Position numbers and translations under genes: made by a program. Shown piece after piece: positions 1-12,100 of a stretch of DNA of 64,000 nucleotides. The DNA comes from Lasioglossum baleicum. Its lineage: Eukaryota > Arthropoda > Insecta > Hymenoptera > Halictidae. Below the pieces are notes generated by a model that was given only the letters and a program-made list of their open reading frames with translations, did not search any database and was not told the DNA's origin. How positions within the stretch are numbered: the first letter of the stretch is position 1; every line of letters starts with the position of its first letter. The DNA lies in NCBI RefSeq assembly GCF_051020765.1, contig NC_134932.1, positions 12,400,001 through 12,464,000 on the forward strand, written 5' to 3'.

Positions 1-29
1 GCCCCACTGAATGCACAAAATCTTTATTT

Positions 30-50
30 TACATAAAGATCCGCAGTCTA
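30..50 (-). repeat. Dispersed 21-bp motif, copy near window start
   Basis: The motif TGCATAAAGATCCGCAGTCTA (seen in one split run here with one mismatch, TACATAAAG then ATCCGCAGTCTA) recurs at least twelve times in the window in both orientations. Other copies lie near 5278, 5474, 24440, 27412, 29434, 39164, 39200, 42879, 46363, 55224 and 58241. It is probably the terminal part of a small mobile element, but the family is not recognised. Confidence 0.6.
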
Positions 51-242
51 TATACATTAGTTATTACGATGAGGAAACCGTGAATGGTCTTGGTCCTCGT
101 AAGTAACACATTCCGTTTGTTCCTTTTATGGTCAACATGGATTGGACACTTTCACCCGAACGAGAAGAATCATCCAATTGGATGAGTCTCGAGTGGGGCA
201 TTTCGTCCGCAAATAGTGTGCACAGTATCCCCGTTCGCCGCG

Positions 243-250
243 TGACGTCA
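243..250. promoter_or_regulatory. CRE palindrome TGACGTCA
   Basis: A perfect 8-bp cAMP-response element consensus lies about 285 bp upstream of the gcl start codon. A second half-palindrome TTACGTCACGTG (260-271), overlapping a CACGTG E-box, follows 10 bp later. Two close sites make a CREB/ATF or bHLH-bound promoter plausible, but this is motif matching only. Confidence 0.4.
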
Positions 251-529
251 CCCCTTTTGTTACGTCACGTGTTTACATGTTTTATATATTCGATGTAGGC
301 TGATGTAGGCGCATACATATTATATGCTGAGCTGAGGTGTTTGAGTTTGAGGTGTTTCTACAGGGCCATCTATATACGCGAAGTCTTGTTGCGTGTATAC
401 TGAACACTGTAGCGAGCCTTCTATGTACGGTTCTTTGCGTTAGAAAACAATGTCGAGGATTCTCAGGTGTTCGCCGATATTTGAACTTGAAATTTCGCAT
501 ACGTATTAGATAGAGAGAACCAGGACAAA

Positions 530-2951
530 ATGGGCAGTTACGCGAGTCGGATTGCGTCGATGTCAAACAGTGCAGTGCACTCCGTGCACTCCGTGTACCG
601 TGGCCGTAAACGAAAGTGCATCGAAGAAGATGACTTCGATTCTGAATCAGATTACATCGATCGCACGCTGCAAACGCCGAAAAAGTATGTCCACAACAAC
701 GCTATTTACTGTTTATTCATTTCGCGGCGAATTTACGCGATAATATTGCGATTAACATTCAACGTGGTCAATGAAAATAACACTTTCTTCCGTGAACGAT
801 GCACGATCAATGTAATAATGTCAATCTATTTCTCTGTTTACGAGTTTTGTACATTTGCAGAAGAAAATTGCTGACGACAGCACAGTATATCTACAAAACT
901 TTGTTTCAAGAAGAAAAAGGCAGTGATATAACTGTGCTCATGCTAGGGAAAGCATGGAGACTACATAAAGTTTACATTAGTCAGGTAAAGTTATTGGGTC
1001 AATGCTTTTTGTATGTATATATGTACCTTGTACATAATGCTCTTGAATAAGTTACGTTGTTCGAAGGCTTGTCACACACAATACTCGAGAATTCAGTTCA
1101 TTCATAAATGCAGTACTTACTTGATTGTATTCTATATACTATAATTCATTACACAGTTTTTAGATATTATTATTAAAAGATATATTTTCCTTTCAGAGTC
1201 CATATTTTGCGAGTATGTTTTCCGGATCTTGGAGGGAAGCGAACGAGACGGTCATCAGTGTGGAAATTGCTGATCCCAACATCACATTGGATTGTAAGTA
1301 GTATTTATGAAATATTAATAAAGGTTTCTTCAAGATTAATTAGAATAAATATTTTAATTTGATATATTTTCAGCTCTCTTGACAGTCTTTGGTTCCTTTT
1401 ACCAGGACGAAGTGAGTCTAGAACCAAAAGATGTTATATCGATTCTGGCTACCTCCACTTTATTCCAATTGCAAGGGCTAATCGACCAGTGCACGGATAT
1501 TATGGTGGAGACAACAAACATAAAAACTGTTGTCCCTTATTACAATGCAGCCGTGTCTTATGGTGTCCCAACGGTAAAGGCGGCAGCAAAAAGGTGGTTG
1601 GAAGTGAATCTTTTAGGCTATGGATGGTTACATCCGACTTTCTTGAAAGAAATTACACCAGATCTGATGGCTGAGCTAATTGCTAGCCCTGATTTAATTG
1701 CTATGCAAACTGAGTTCTGCATATACATGATGCTGAGAGTATGGTAAGCAAATACATTACATAGAAAGTATTTCTAAATGGCTTTTCTATATTATAACGA
1801 ATGTTGCAGGCTTTTTGTTCATATACACAATAAAGAAGAAACACTACAAATCGATGAATATTTTCGAAATCATAAATGGACGGAACCTTTTCTTATAACG
1901 GAGGAGGGCAGAGAATTTGCGGCGCCTTTCAAAGCACTGAGAATGAAGTATCTTTTATTACACGACCAAGATGTTAAAATTTTATACAGTGATAATTTGA
2001 TACCGCACGAATGGTTGCACGACGCGTATAAGGAACAATGGTTACATTTATTAAGAATAGACGCGAATAAAGACCGAGGGTAAGTTGGGAAATTTGCATA
2101 CTTTCTAAATGTATCCCTTTACTAGGCCAATGGACGTAGTAGTGACTCTCGAATATGTGCCTTCTTTTTTCTTCCCTTCCTTTTTACATCCAGCTTCGAG
2201 GACAGAATGTTCACTCTGAAAAATCTACTCTCTTGTTTGTCCATCTACTTTAGGTACCTATGATAACTACTCTACAAGTAACAGTCCAATGAAATGGCAA
2301 TCGAGGGATGTAAGTATCATGCTAATATATTTCTTTAACATTTTAGACCAAAACAAATGAGCGAAGAGGAGTTCGCACGCGAATGTTTTCGTTGCGGAAG
2401 ATGTATTGAAAAGGCTGGGGAACATACTTGGAGATGGACAGCGTTTCATTTTGGACTAAATTTGGTCGTATGCTTGGACAGCACTACTTTGAGGATTAAG
2501 AGGAATCATAGATTAGATACGGACCTTATCAAAGCTAATCACAGCAAGCACAATATCATTCTAAAGTGAGTACAGTTACGAATTTGTCTAGTGATAAGAG
2601 TTTATCGGCTAATATCTTTATCGCTAATTCTGGGCGTATCTGTTTGCAGAGTAAGTTTAATTTCATTGGATGAACAACGTCAAGAGAAACACATTCAGAG
2701 TTCCGGTATGCTTAGGTTATTACTCCACAAGAACGAAGAGGTACGTGTAACTATATGTTTAGGTTTCTTTGGTGCACTGTACCTTCATGAGAATAAAATC
2801 TGTATACTTGACTTTATAGAAACTAGTGATGTCTTTGGACAAAGAGCTTACTTATCCGTTGTATATATCGGTCAACATGCAAGTGGTGACACCGTTCGTA
2901 TCCACGGAAGAAGAAAAATCCGCCGACATTGTCATATTCTCAGACACTTAG
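530..2951 (+). CDS. gcl: Germ cell-less (GMCL1-like) BTB protein, 8 exons
   Basis: Exons 530-684, 861-984, 1197-1293, 1374-1743, 1810-2079, 2347-2565, 2650-2740 and 2820-2951 join in frame to 485 residues, close to known Gcl/GMCL1 lengths. The start MGSYASRI is a plausible N-myristoylation signal (Gly2). A basic patch RGRKRK (residues 24-29) could be a nuclear signal. The BTB domain runs from about residue 64 to 175 (SDITV... and SPYFASMFSGSWREA), followed by a BACK-like helical region and the Gcl-specific C-terminal half. In flies Gcl sits at the nuclear envelope and cell cortex and acts as a CUL3 ubiquitin-ligase adaptor needed to form primordial germ cells, removing the Torso receptor there. 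All junctions use GT-AG and phases agree. The neighbouring Ly6 gene is convergent. I am confident of the family, and exon ends are read by eye. Confidence 0.93.
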
Positions 2952-3835
2952 CACTTTGACAGTTCAAAGATGCTGAGCCCCGACGATTATCAAGCTTCTT
3001 TCAAATACTAATCCACAACCGTTCCACTTTCTTAATACTTTGATTACGAGTAAGCGTTATGATTAATGTCCTTTTTTTTGTTTTTATTTTTTTACTTTTA
3101 CTCAGATTCACATTCGGAACGAATTTTTTTAATGTACATTTGTGGAGACATTGATTTTTATTAAAACGTCTACAAACTAGATCTAGTCGACTGAATACAA
3201 TCGCGGCGTTAGTACGAGACAAATCTTGTTTCGTTAGTACTTTTTGGACCAGTGCAAATTTAGAGACTTATTTTTGTACAACGTAAATTCAAATCTTTAC
3301 TGTTGCTAGAATTGTACGAATATCATTTAATGAATTGGTAACTTTCTGTCGATATATGTACGAAACGAGCTAAGAGATAAAAAAAAACAGTCATTACTTC
3401 ACGTTCGGTGAAAGAGTGAGGGAAGGGAACTTTATTTCAATTCTGGCTCAGCTTCAGAATGAAAATGTCATACGAAACGCTACAGTATTAAAGCAGTCGT
3501 TTGCTTTCACTGTCGTTGATGCATTTAAATATTTATATCGCAACGAGGATACTGATAATCAATTAGTCTATGAATCGGAAGTCGAGATATTGCATAGACT
3601 CGCATGAAAGGACATGTAGTAATTATAGAAATGAATTCATATGTAGACACGCTGATAGAGTGATTCTGTGTCTTCCTGCCAACGATCGAAAATGTCGAAC
3701 TTCGTGCCTTGCGAATATCGATCACGAAAGAGTATTCTGTGTACACAAGAATAGCATCAGTTTTTTATACGGTACTTTTTTAATTTTTGAAATATTTACT
3801 GCACGACTACATTTTTTCAACCAAGCATCGCGCAA

Positions 3836-3857
3836 AACACACACACACACACACACA
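3836..3857. repeat. CA microsatellite
   Basis: A run of about eleven AC/CA dinucleotides in the region downstream of gcl. Confidence 0.9.
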
Positions 3858-5277
3858 TGTTCCTTCGATTCCGATCTATTTTGCATGGTGCTATCATTCG
3901 ATAAGTGAACAATTTTTATGTTTCACTTCTAGTAGAGACTATAACGTAAGAACGTATCCCAGTTAGTGATTAAGTCTTTTCTACTCTTAATTTTCAATTA
4001 ACATCTCGATAGAGAAATATAATGTGTTCTAACGTAGCATTTGCTGTTTTATTCAGTCCTTACCTGTGTTGCAGTAATAATAATTGTAATAATAATTTGA
4101 TACATGAAGGTAGATGCTCTATTTTATACTTTTGAAAGTTATATATTCATTAAAACCAAATGCGTCGACGTTGCGATACATCATTATCGATTCGAACGGA
4201 TGTGCACTTTGCATGCAAATGCATTACATGATAATGCATTTCCGTGATCATGCTGACGAAACGTTGAAGAACAATTCTAACACGAAACAGAACGTTTCCA
4301 CGATTAGCATCTAAATTAGTCTAAATTCTAAGCAACCGGGTGAATTCGTAATTTAAAAAAAAAGACTAATTATCTGGCGCTTTATTTAAATTCTACGTCG
4401 CCTTTGAATTATCATTTTTCTTTTTTTTTTTGTAACCATTCAACACTTTATTGGCAGAATATTCTCTGTACATAGTGAATCGACGCGTACAATGTAATAT
4501 TGATATTATACGATAATAAATATTACAATATAACTGAACAAGATTGACGTGAACGTTGTCTTGATGTCTTTTCAGAGGGTACCTAGTGTAGTTTGCTAAA
4601 TGGAACATAAAGTGTACATAATATCGTAATGAGAATCATGTCAAATTCATGATGCGGTCCGAATGGGATTGTATGTATGTAATTGTAATGTATGCGTTTC
4701 CCGATTTCCTTTCCCTCTCGTTTTGCTTTCGCTTTCTACATCTCTCTCACGCTCGATATGCTTGAACAAGGGGAGATGGGCAGTGTTGCCAAGTAGTAGC
4801 ATCGTTTATGCTAAAGTATGCCATATGATTGTGGGTGGACGATATGTATGAAGCGACGTTCGCGAGAATCTCTCTCGTAATTTCGAAATGGCAACTCGAA
4901 TGAACGGTTTCGTTACATTCCGCTACGGAAACGTGTCTGAAGGAAATGGAATTGTTGAAAGAAAGGTGTCGTTTCGTTTACTTTTTATTTGTTAGACGTC
5001 ACAGTTTCTATGGTCATCGTGGATCACGGTACATCGACAGGACAAGAGGTTTTTCGTTGATGTTTTTTTTTGCCTTCTATGGACGTATATCACGATGCAT
5101 TCGTGCGTTCTCTTGTTATCTTTATTGTATGTTTACTTTTTTCTGGATTTTTCGGCGGGTCAATTTTTATACGTTTTGCCATGCACGCAAATTATGTATC
5201 GCAGTAAAGGAAAAAAGATTAGTACAGTCGGGTCCGGGTACTCGCTATTGAAACGACAAGTACATAATATGTGATAT

Positions 5278-5298
5278 CAGACTGCCAGCGTTTATGCA
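5278..5298 (+). repeat. Dispersed 21-bp motif, diverged copy
   Basis: CAGACTGCC then AGCGTTTATGCA matches the consensus TAGACTGCGGATNTTTATGCA at most positions, in the orientation opposite to the copy at 5474. The two copies face each other about 180 bp apart, which could mark the ends of one small element. Confidence 0.4.
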
Positions 5299-5473
5299 AA
5301 TGTAGATTTTTGTTGCTTTCACGTGGAACTAGATCGTGGAACTCGGAACGGCAGATAAAGTTTTAGTGTTTTATATAGGGTTTTGTATCGGGTAACGAGT
5401 CAAATAAAAACCACATGATATTTTCTTACACTTTGTACTATATTGAATTTTAGACGATCGAGTATGCTATAAA

Positions 5474-5494
5474 TGCATAAAATCCACAGTTTGA
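5474..5494 (-). repeat. Dispersed 21-bp motif
   Basis: TGCATAAAATCCACAGTTT matches the family with a one-base deletion and is preceded by GCTATAAA, part of the longer 30-bp consensus shared with copies at 27412, 39200, 46363 and 55224. Confidence 0.5.
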
Positions 5495-6229
5495 TAATAA
5501 TATGTAATGTCGAATGCATTTCTTTTCTCTCTCTTTGTATGTATATCACTTTTCGTTCTCTTTTCTTTTTTCGGTTCTCGTTCAAACTTCCAAACGAAGA
5601 GACGAGACGACGAAGCCTGACCGGCTAATTATCTTTTGCCCTTACTTCAATAAAGTAACTTGAGACGGAGTTTCTAATCTTACGAATCGGCTTAAACATT
5701 ACGTACAGACGAGCAACTAGTTAGTTACATGTTTATTTTTTTTTTTGTTCATTTATGCCACGTTTATCTGACGTTTTAAGCAAAAATAAGAAAGTTCAAC
5801 TCTGAAAGATCACTAGGCATGTTTAGGATATTATTACATCTTTTTACCATCTAAAACAGCCAGACGATCAACTAAACTAATTGAGCGGAACATAACGAAA
5901 TTCTTTCTTTTCGACTAAATTGTAAGTTTTCTTCTTTCGTCTCTTATTCCGTCTTTCGTCTGTTCCCTATCCGTTGTTCCTAATTTATTACTTGAACAAA
6001 GGCAGTGTACACTGGAGCCCCTCATTCCGCGGATACACATTTCGTTCAAGATCTAGTTAGTTTTAATTAGTACGCAGGTGTTACTATGATTTACAGGTAT
6101 ATTGCTCGTTTAGGTTAAACGTACCTACATCTGTCACAACTCACAGCAAAGTCACGTGATCAATCATCCCCCCAAAACACTCCCCCCTGTACACTCAGGT
6201 ACAGTGTTTTGTAATTATCTCGGGAACTA

Positions 6230-6417
6230 TTGGAATAGCAAGAAAGTAATTTCGGTATTTTAAGGTGAAATATAAGCCAATTTTTCTATTCAGTAAAATA
6301 TTTTCCATTTTGTTCGATGATCTTTCGCCATCTTTCTGGTAGCTTCATAATTCCGCGCTCATAAAACTTGAAAATTTTCCCACAAAATTAGCTTTTATTA
6401 CTTTCTTACCAACCCAA
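6230..6417 (-). mobile_element. Internally deleted mariner element
   Basis: The ends are TTGGAATAGCAAGAAAGTAA (left) and, on the other strand, TTGGGTTGGTAAGAAAGTAA (right), typical of mariner terminal repeats. TA dinucleotides flank both ends (6228-6229 and 6418-6419), the expected target duplication. At 188 bp only the last 26 codons of the transposase remain, on the minus strand. It cannot move on its own. Confidence 0.8.
6286..6366 (-). pseudogene. Mariner transposase C-terminal remnant
   Basis: The minus strand reads FYERGIMKLPERWRKIIEQ followed by NGKYFTE and a stop at 6286-6288. The FYxxGIxKLPERWxKxIxxNGxYF pattern is the conserved C-terminus of mariner transposases. The DDE catalytic core and everything upstream are missing, so this is a relic within the 6230-6417 element. 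Confidence 0.85.
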
Positions 6418-7719
6418 TAGAAGAGAATACTTAAATTTCATCCAAATCGGAGAAGAGGATCGTTTTGTAAATATAATTACCAGAAAACGATTTACATGCT
6501 CGAAACTACACCAATGAGAGATCGACCACGTCACCGTGTTGACCTTCGCGAGACCAGGTGAACTTTTAAACTAAGCGAACAATCGTAAGATTGTTGCGGA
6601 AGCATCGTATAGCTCGCGTTATTTACGCATCGTATAACCTCTGTTGTGTGTGTGTGAGTATACTAGTCGAAGGTGAAACCGTGACACATGTGCACATTAG
6701 AAAACACATGGAAACTCGGGGGGATCCCAGTGTATACTAATGGTCGCAACGGATAGGGAGAAAGAAGTACGATTTGACGCGAGTGTACGATTATATTTTT
6801 TTCCCGCGAACACCACGCTTTTGAAGCAAGCCGCGCGACGCGTGCAACTGTCAACTGGGGGACTTGTGTATAAAAAAAATGCGAGTCAGTGGTTTCGAGG
6901 ATTTCAAACTCCGTGCTTGATCTTATGCTCATCCGCAGTCCGAGGTATGTTGTAATTCGAAATTGTATACTGCTAATAAAAAACATCGGTCTCGGTTGTT
7001 TCCTTTCGTGCAATTTCCGGGGTCTCCTCTAACGAGAGCTTACGAGCCAAATATATAATAGAAACTTGAAAGGTTCACACGTGACACATTAATTTTTCGA
7101 CGTTATTGCTAAAACAAGATTGTAAAATCGAACGTTCCATAAATTACTAGAGCTGTTGTACTTCCAGAAAATAGTAGAGATTATTTATATTTCATGTTTG
7201 TACTAACAATTTTGTTGGAATTATAAAATCTCGACTCGCAAGGACTCGCAACGGAAGCGACCCTGTCTTTAGAGACGTTCGTCCACTGTCGATTGTTGCT
7301 CTTCTACCATTGTTTAACAATAATAACAGTAACGATAAAAAGAAGAATAACAATGACAACAGTAACGATGTTAATGGTAACAATGAAGTTATTAGTCCTG
7401 ACAGTAGTAATATTAGTAATACATCGTATAATAGCGTAATAATAGTGTAACAATGGCGGCGAGACGACACACGGTGACAACAGCGGCAGCGGCGATTAAT
7501 TTAGGTACTGCGGTGAGACATGTGTTTGTTTTTTCATGTTGTTCTTGTTGTTATTGTTGATGTTGTTTGTCAATAAGCATTCTACGTTACCTCTACATTC
7601 TTCATCGACGATTCTACATCTTCGTTATGGTTTCAGTTACGACTCCTGTGTGTACGTTTTTTTTCGTGTTTTTATTTTCTGTTCTCAGATATTTTCTTTT
7701 TTCTCTGTTATTTTAGTTC

Positions 7720-8773
7720 GACTACGATCGAAGTAGTAGTAACATTTTACTTCTCGAGCGAACTATGTCCGAAGTGTAGTTTTTAGCATTTCTCTCGCGC
7801 GCGCGTTTTAACTCTCGCACACGCATACACACACAAGCACTCGCGCATGCGTACACATTCATAGGAACAGCTGAGACACTCTCTCTCTCGCGCACACACG
7901 CACACACATACACACGGTCAGTTTTCCATTCGCGAGCCTCCGCTACCGTCTATCATTTACGTACAGCATTTTATTGCAAAAATCAGCGGAACACGGGTCG
8001 CGATCGTAATGGCGAAACCGTCGTTTTTCTCCCTTTTCCATACTCTCCCTCCCTCTCTCCCTCTCTCTCTCTCTCTTGTCCGTCAACGAAATGTAAAATA
8101 TAGACGACACGACGATATGTTTCCCTTCGATCACCTGTATTCCCGTTTTACAAGCTCGTTTACACCGACGGCCACGCGCATTCACGAAAACGACCCGACG
8201 TTACTTCTCTAAAAATAAGCTGTAATATCCTTCTTGCGTGCAATTCCATTTCTGCTTCCTCCCAATAAAATATAATATATATATATTTGTCTCTCTGTTT
8301 CTCTTTCAGCAGTAGCGTACAAACGTGCGAACGTATTCGCGATGCCGCTACCATATATATATGTATATATATATATATAGATTCTTTTATTTATCATGTA
8401 TATATATATATTTTTTTGTTCTTGAGGTTTTTTTTTTATTTCTCGAGATATTTTAATTTTATTTACTTTCTACGCTTATGCGAGAGTCGTCGGTTGCTTT
8501 CACGCGGAGGCCGTAGTTTGTGTGTGTGTGTTTTTCACTTGTATCGTTAATTTTTTATCTCAAATCTCCCGTTCTCTTCGAATTTACCTCGGGGAAGCGT
8601 ACTATTTTTTTATGTACGATCGATCTCGCGTATCTCTGGCAGTTTGTATCACCGTTTACAGCTACGTTTTTTTTTTTTGTAATTCAACTATGAGTATATT
8701 GTTGTTTCTTTTTTTTCTTTTTTTGTGAATCGTTCGAGTCCCGGATCACTGTGTTTCGGTGTATTGTGCTCTT

Positions 8774-8820
<47 letters not shown>

Positions 8821-8830
8821 GTTTCTCTGT
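7720..8830. repeat. Low-complexity zone (CA, TC and TA runs)
   Basis: Imperfect CA/CG runs lie around 7795-7915. CT runs lie around 8040-8075, TA runs around 8270-8290 and 8350-8415, a GT run around 8520-8530, and a long TC tract at 8771-8816. The open frames here (Ser/Leu or Arg/Glu repeats) are translations of these repeats and not genes. Confidence 0.85.
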
Positions 8831-9191
8831 TTCTCTTCTGTTTGGCAATCGTAAGCGTGTCCCGTTTAGAAAAGTAAGAGCGACAATGTTGGCCGTAACT
8901 GTAGCCAACTCGTTGACAATCTCGCGTTACCGTTGTTCACCGACAGTCGGTGTGCGGGTCGGATAGAAGAACGGAAAGGACTTTTGATTCTCGGAACGGG
9001 CGGAACTGAAAAACTTCTCTTTCTCACCGCGAACACTCTTTCGGCAATTGCTAATTTCTGGATCGCGGGGTCGATTTGAAATGGAACCGGAAGGAGAACG
9101 AGTTGGCCCGGGTCCTCCGAACGGTCGCTATTTGAATCGTTGATTCGGTTTAGGCGTCGTGTGTTGTGTCCGCTAATGGCCGAGAATCATT

Positions 9192-12100
9192 TTAGGCTAT
9201 GGAGAAGTATGGCGAGGTTAAGACGGTTATTGCGAGCGGGTACGATAGTAACAGACTCGGCAATGCCAGAACGACCGTGAACAGAGACGTCAACGGCAGT
9301 AAGAAGGACGGCGTGTGGCTTTCGGCCGAGTTGCAAAGATCACCGGTGCATGAGCAGTAGAATGCCTGTACGTCGTGGGTGCCCGTTCTCCTCTGGCATT
9401 CCGCGTTGTCCTTCTCGTCCGTGATGTATCCGCACCCTCTGACTACTCTGACTTTCCCATACACTGAAACCACACCAAAAATTATATTTGAGACGGTTAC
9501 GCTCATGTTTTGCTAAGTGTCTCGCTCCTGTCTCCAAGATATCGCTTGATTGTTAGCCAATACGAAATAGTCTCGCCCGCGCGCGCGTTTTTACCCCTAC
9601 TCCTTTTTGTCTCTCAGAGACAACGAGATGTAATTTTATGGTTGGACAACAGAAAATATTAGGTTGTCCCAAAAGTTTCTTTCGGAATGTGTTCCTTTAA
9701 TGTTGCTAAATAGCTACAAACAATGTGGTAATCTTTATGTTAATGTTTTAGTACTTCCTAAGATGAATTTGCATTATGTGCATGAATCGAAAACCAACTT
9801 TTGGGACAACCTAATAGTATCTACTGCTCTATAACGTCTTGTTGGGTCCCTCGAATCACATCGACTCTTTTCGTAAACAGGAATTTTTTTCAGATATCAA
9901 ATACAATATCAAATCGAGAGTACTGAAAGTTATTTTACCTATATTGATTAACTATGGAGGAATCAAGGTCGATTGTTTCACCTTCAATATTCTAAATATT
10001 TCGAGTGCATCTATATGTAGTTGACGAAGCGTTTCCGTCTCGACTACCGGATCAATTATGCATATCGGTAACGAGTTCGATTGCCAGAATAGAGTCGCGC
10101 CGAGCCGAGACACGAACAGAACAACAATAAATCCGCATAACATCGAATAGCAAATCGGATGACGAATTCAAAGAAGGGAGAACAAGTTTTGTCGCGATGT
10201 TTGAATTGCATACGACAATGCATCCTCGCAACGGATGTGGTCGTTAAAGACCACCTGCGCAAATTCCTCAAAGACCTATCTTCAACGGATAGGCTGTAGA
10301 GATTGCGGGGGGGATTATGCAAGCACAGTTTGAGGAAATTATGCGCCCGGCGCCGTGTATTTCGGTTAATATTGTTGCGAGTTTAAAGGGCATGGTTGCA
10401 CGTAGATACTTTTTCTCATTTCGGTGGTTAGGGGTTTTAGGGCTACGAGGACACCGCAATGCAGGCGACCCACTGCTGCCTGTCCCAGGATTAATCCTTG
10501 AATTATTGATGTCACGATCGTATAGATAGAGAGCAAACTTCCACTACTTTATATCGTTATTCTAATTACAAATAATGTTCGGAGTAGACATATATCTAGA
10601 ATAGAGATATTATCTCTCGAAAATATGAAAGGAAGTTTGCATTGCTTATAGGACCTTTGCTGTCGAGAACTCTTCCTTTCTAACGTCTTTCTTTTGAAAT
10701 TATATGGTGTCAAGTACCTTTTTGGCTGATCTTTCGGCAGATAGTGGGTTCTAAATGGTTCAGGTGTTCCAGTCGTGGTTGGTAACTGCAGTTCACGGTC
10801 CCAAGAGTGTACGGATCGAATGGATCGCCACACCTTGGATCGTATTCGCTGTTGCATTGGTAGCATATTATTGCCTCACCTGTAAAACAAATTCGCATCA
10901 ATTACCACATCGATAAATAAATAGACGATAAAACTGTCTAAGGAATCTCACACGGTCTGCGATCTAAATCACATGGGGTAAAGGTTAAATCGTAACCATG
11001 ATCTCTACGCAAATGCATCGAGCTATGACTTATTCACTAGCACTTGACACGCGTTCCGACTATAACGTTACAGTTCCAGACTAAACTATGATATAACCGT
11101 AATCTACGAGCTCGGACTAAACTATCAACTAACTCCGATCTAGATGTGTCTAATCCCAGATACTGTTTGTAACGGTGTATGGATTTTCGTCCGCGGCGAA
11201 ACGGGAAGAGAATGTAGGCTTCGCGAAAGAGGAAGGAACCTAGAAGAAACAGGAACTGGCTTATAGCGACATATCACGAAACGCCAGGCTACTCTATTGA
11301 TTAGGATAGGTTAGGTCAGGACTTCGAAGAACCGCCGGATCCATATTATAAACCGCGGGTCCTTGTGTTCCACCGTTATCACGTGCGCGATTCTCTGAAA
11401 AGTGGGCCACTAATATGCACGTGCTTGTCACTAACTACGTGTGCAATTAGTCTGTTGCCGCTGGTTATTAATTTTGAGGCCCGCGCAGACAGAGATGTTA
11501 CGGAACAGTCGATGGTATCATCGCGAATGCTATTGTCATTCCCTAGATGGTTAATCGAGCTCCAGGAAATTGTAGAACGTTCACGAGTTAGTTGACTCCA
11601 ATAACACAGCCTTCGGTCGTTGCCTTAAAATAACGTTTCTTTTATTACGTTATTGCGTACAATAACGTTTCTTATTTCTTAACACGTTACCGACCGGTGA
11701 TTATTGCATAATTTTGAAAACTCTATCTATCTATGGTCCATGGCGAAACACTTTACAATAGAATCTTCAATAGCAACAGCAACTTTCTTTGTAAACTAAC
11801 AAGTCACCCTCAATAACGTCATCTAATACATTTAAACTGTGGTGCCCAACTGTAGGTCCCGTCGCTAAAAAACCCTAACAGGGTTAAGTGCGACGTAAAA
11901 TAACCAATAAAAAAAAAGTCATCTAATAGTCTCATTTAAGATTGCAATGTAAAAGAAAATTTCTATGCTTTCTTTTGGTACAGCACAATTATTGAAAATC
12001 CTATTAATGGGCTTCCGGTAGGTAAAGTGTTAAAATAACATTGGACAATCGGTCGAATCGTTTTCCACAAAATAGAATTTTATCCCTTTGCGATCTTATT

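Larger units (their letters stand above)
1..529. other. Upstream region of gcl
   Basis: No coding exon is seen here. The stretch ends at the gcl start codon and should contain its 5' untranslated region and promoter. It holds a perfect CRE palindrome and a second CRE-like/E-box site near 243-271, and one copy of the dispersed 21-bp motif at 30-50. Confidence 0.6.
2952..9191. other. gcl / Ly6 convergent intergenic region
   Basis: About 6.2 kb without a supportable coding exon lies between the two stop codons, so part of it must be the 3' untranslated regions of both genes. It holds a CA microsatellite near 3836, two copies of the dispersed 21-bp motif (5278, 5474), a deleted mariner at 6230-6417, and a long low-complexity zone from about 7700 to 8830 with CA, TC and TA runs. 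Short open frames here follow the simple repeats and look spurious. Confidence 0.6.

Noticed and set aside
8684..8908. Arg/Glu repeat protein frames over the TC tract
   Set aside because: They are translations of the TC/GA microsatellite.
11872..11886. AACCCTAACAGGGTT hairpin as a possible terminator or RNA
   Set aside because: A 6-7 bp stem is expected by chance and it lies inside a MITE.
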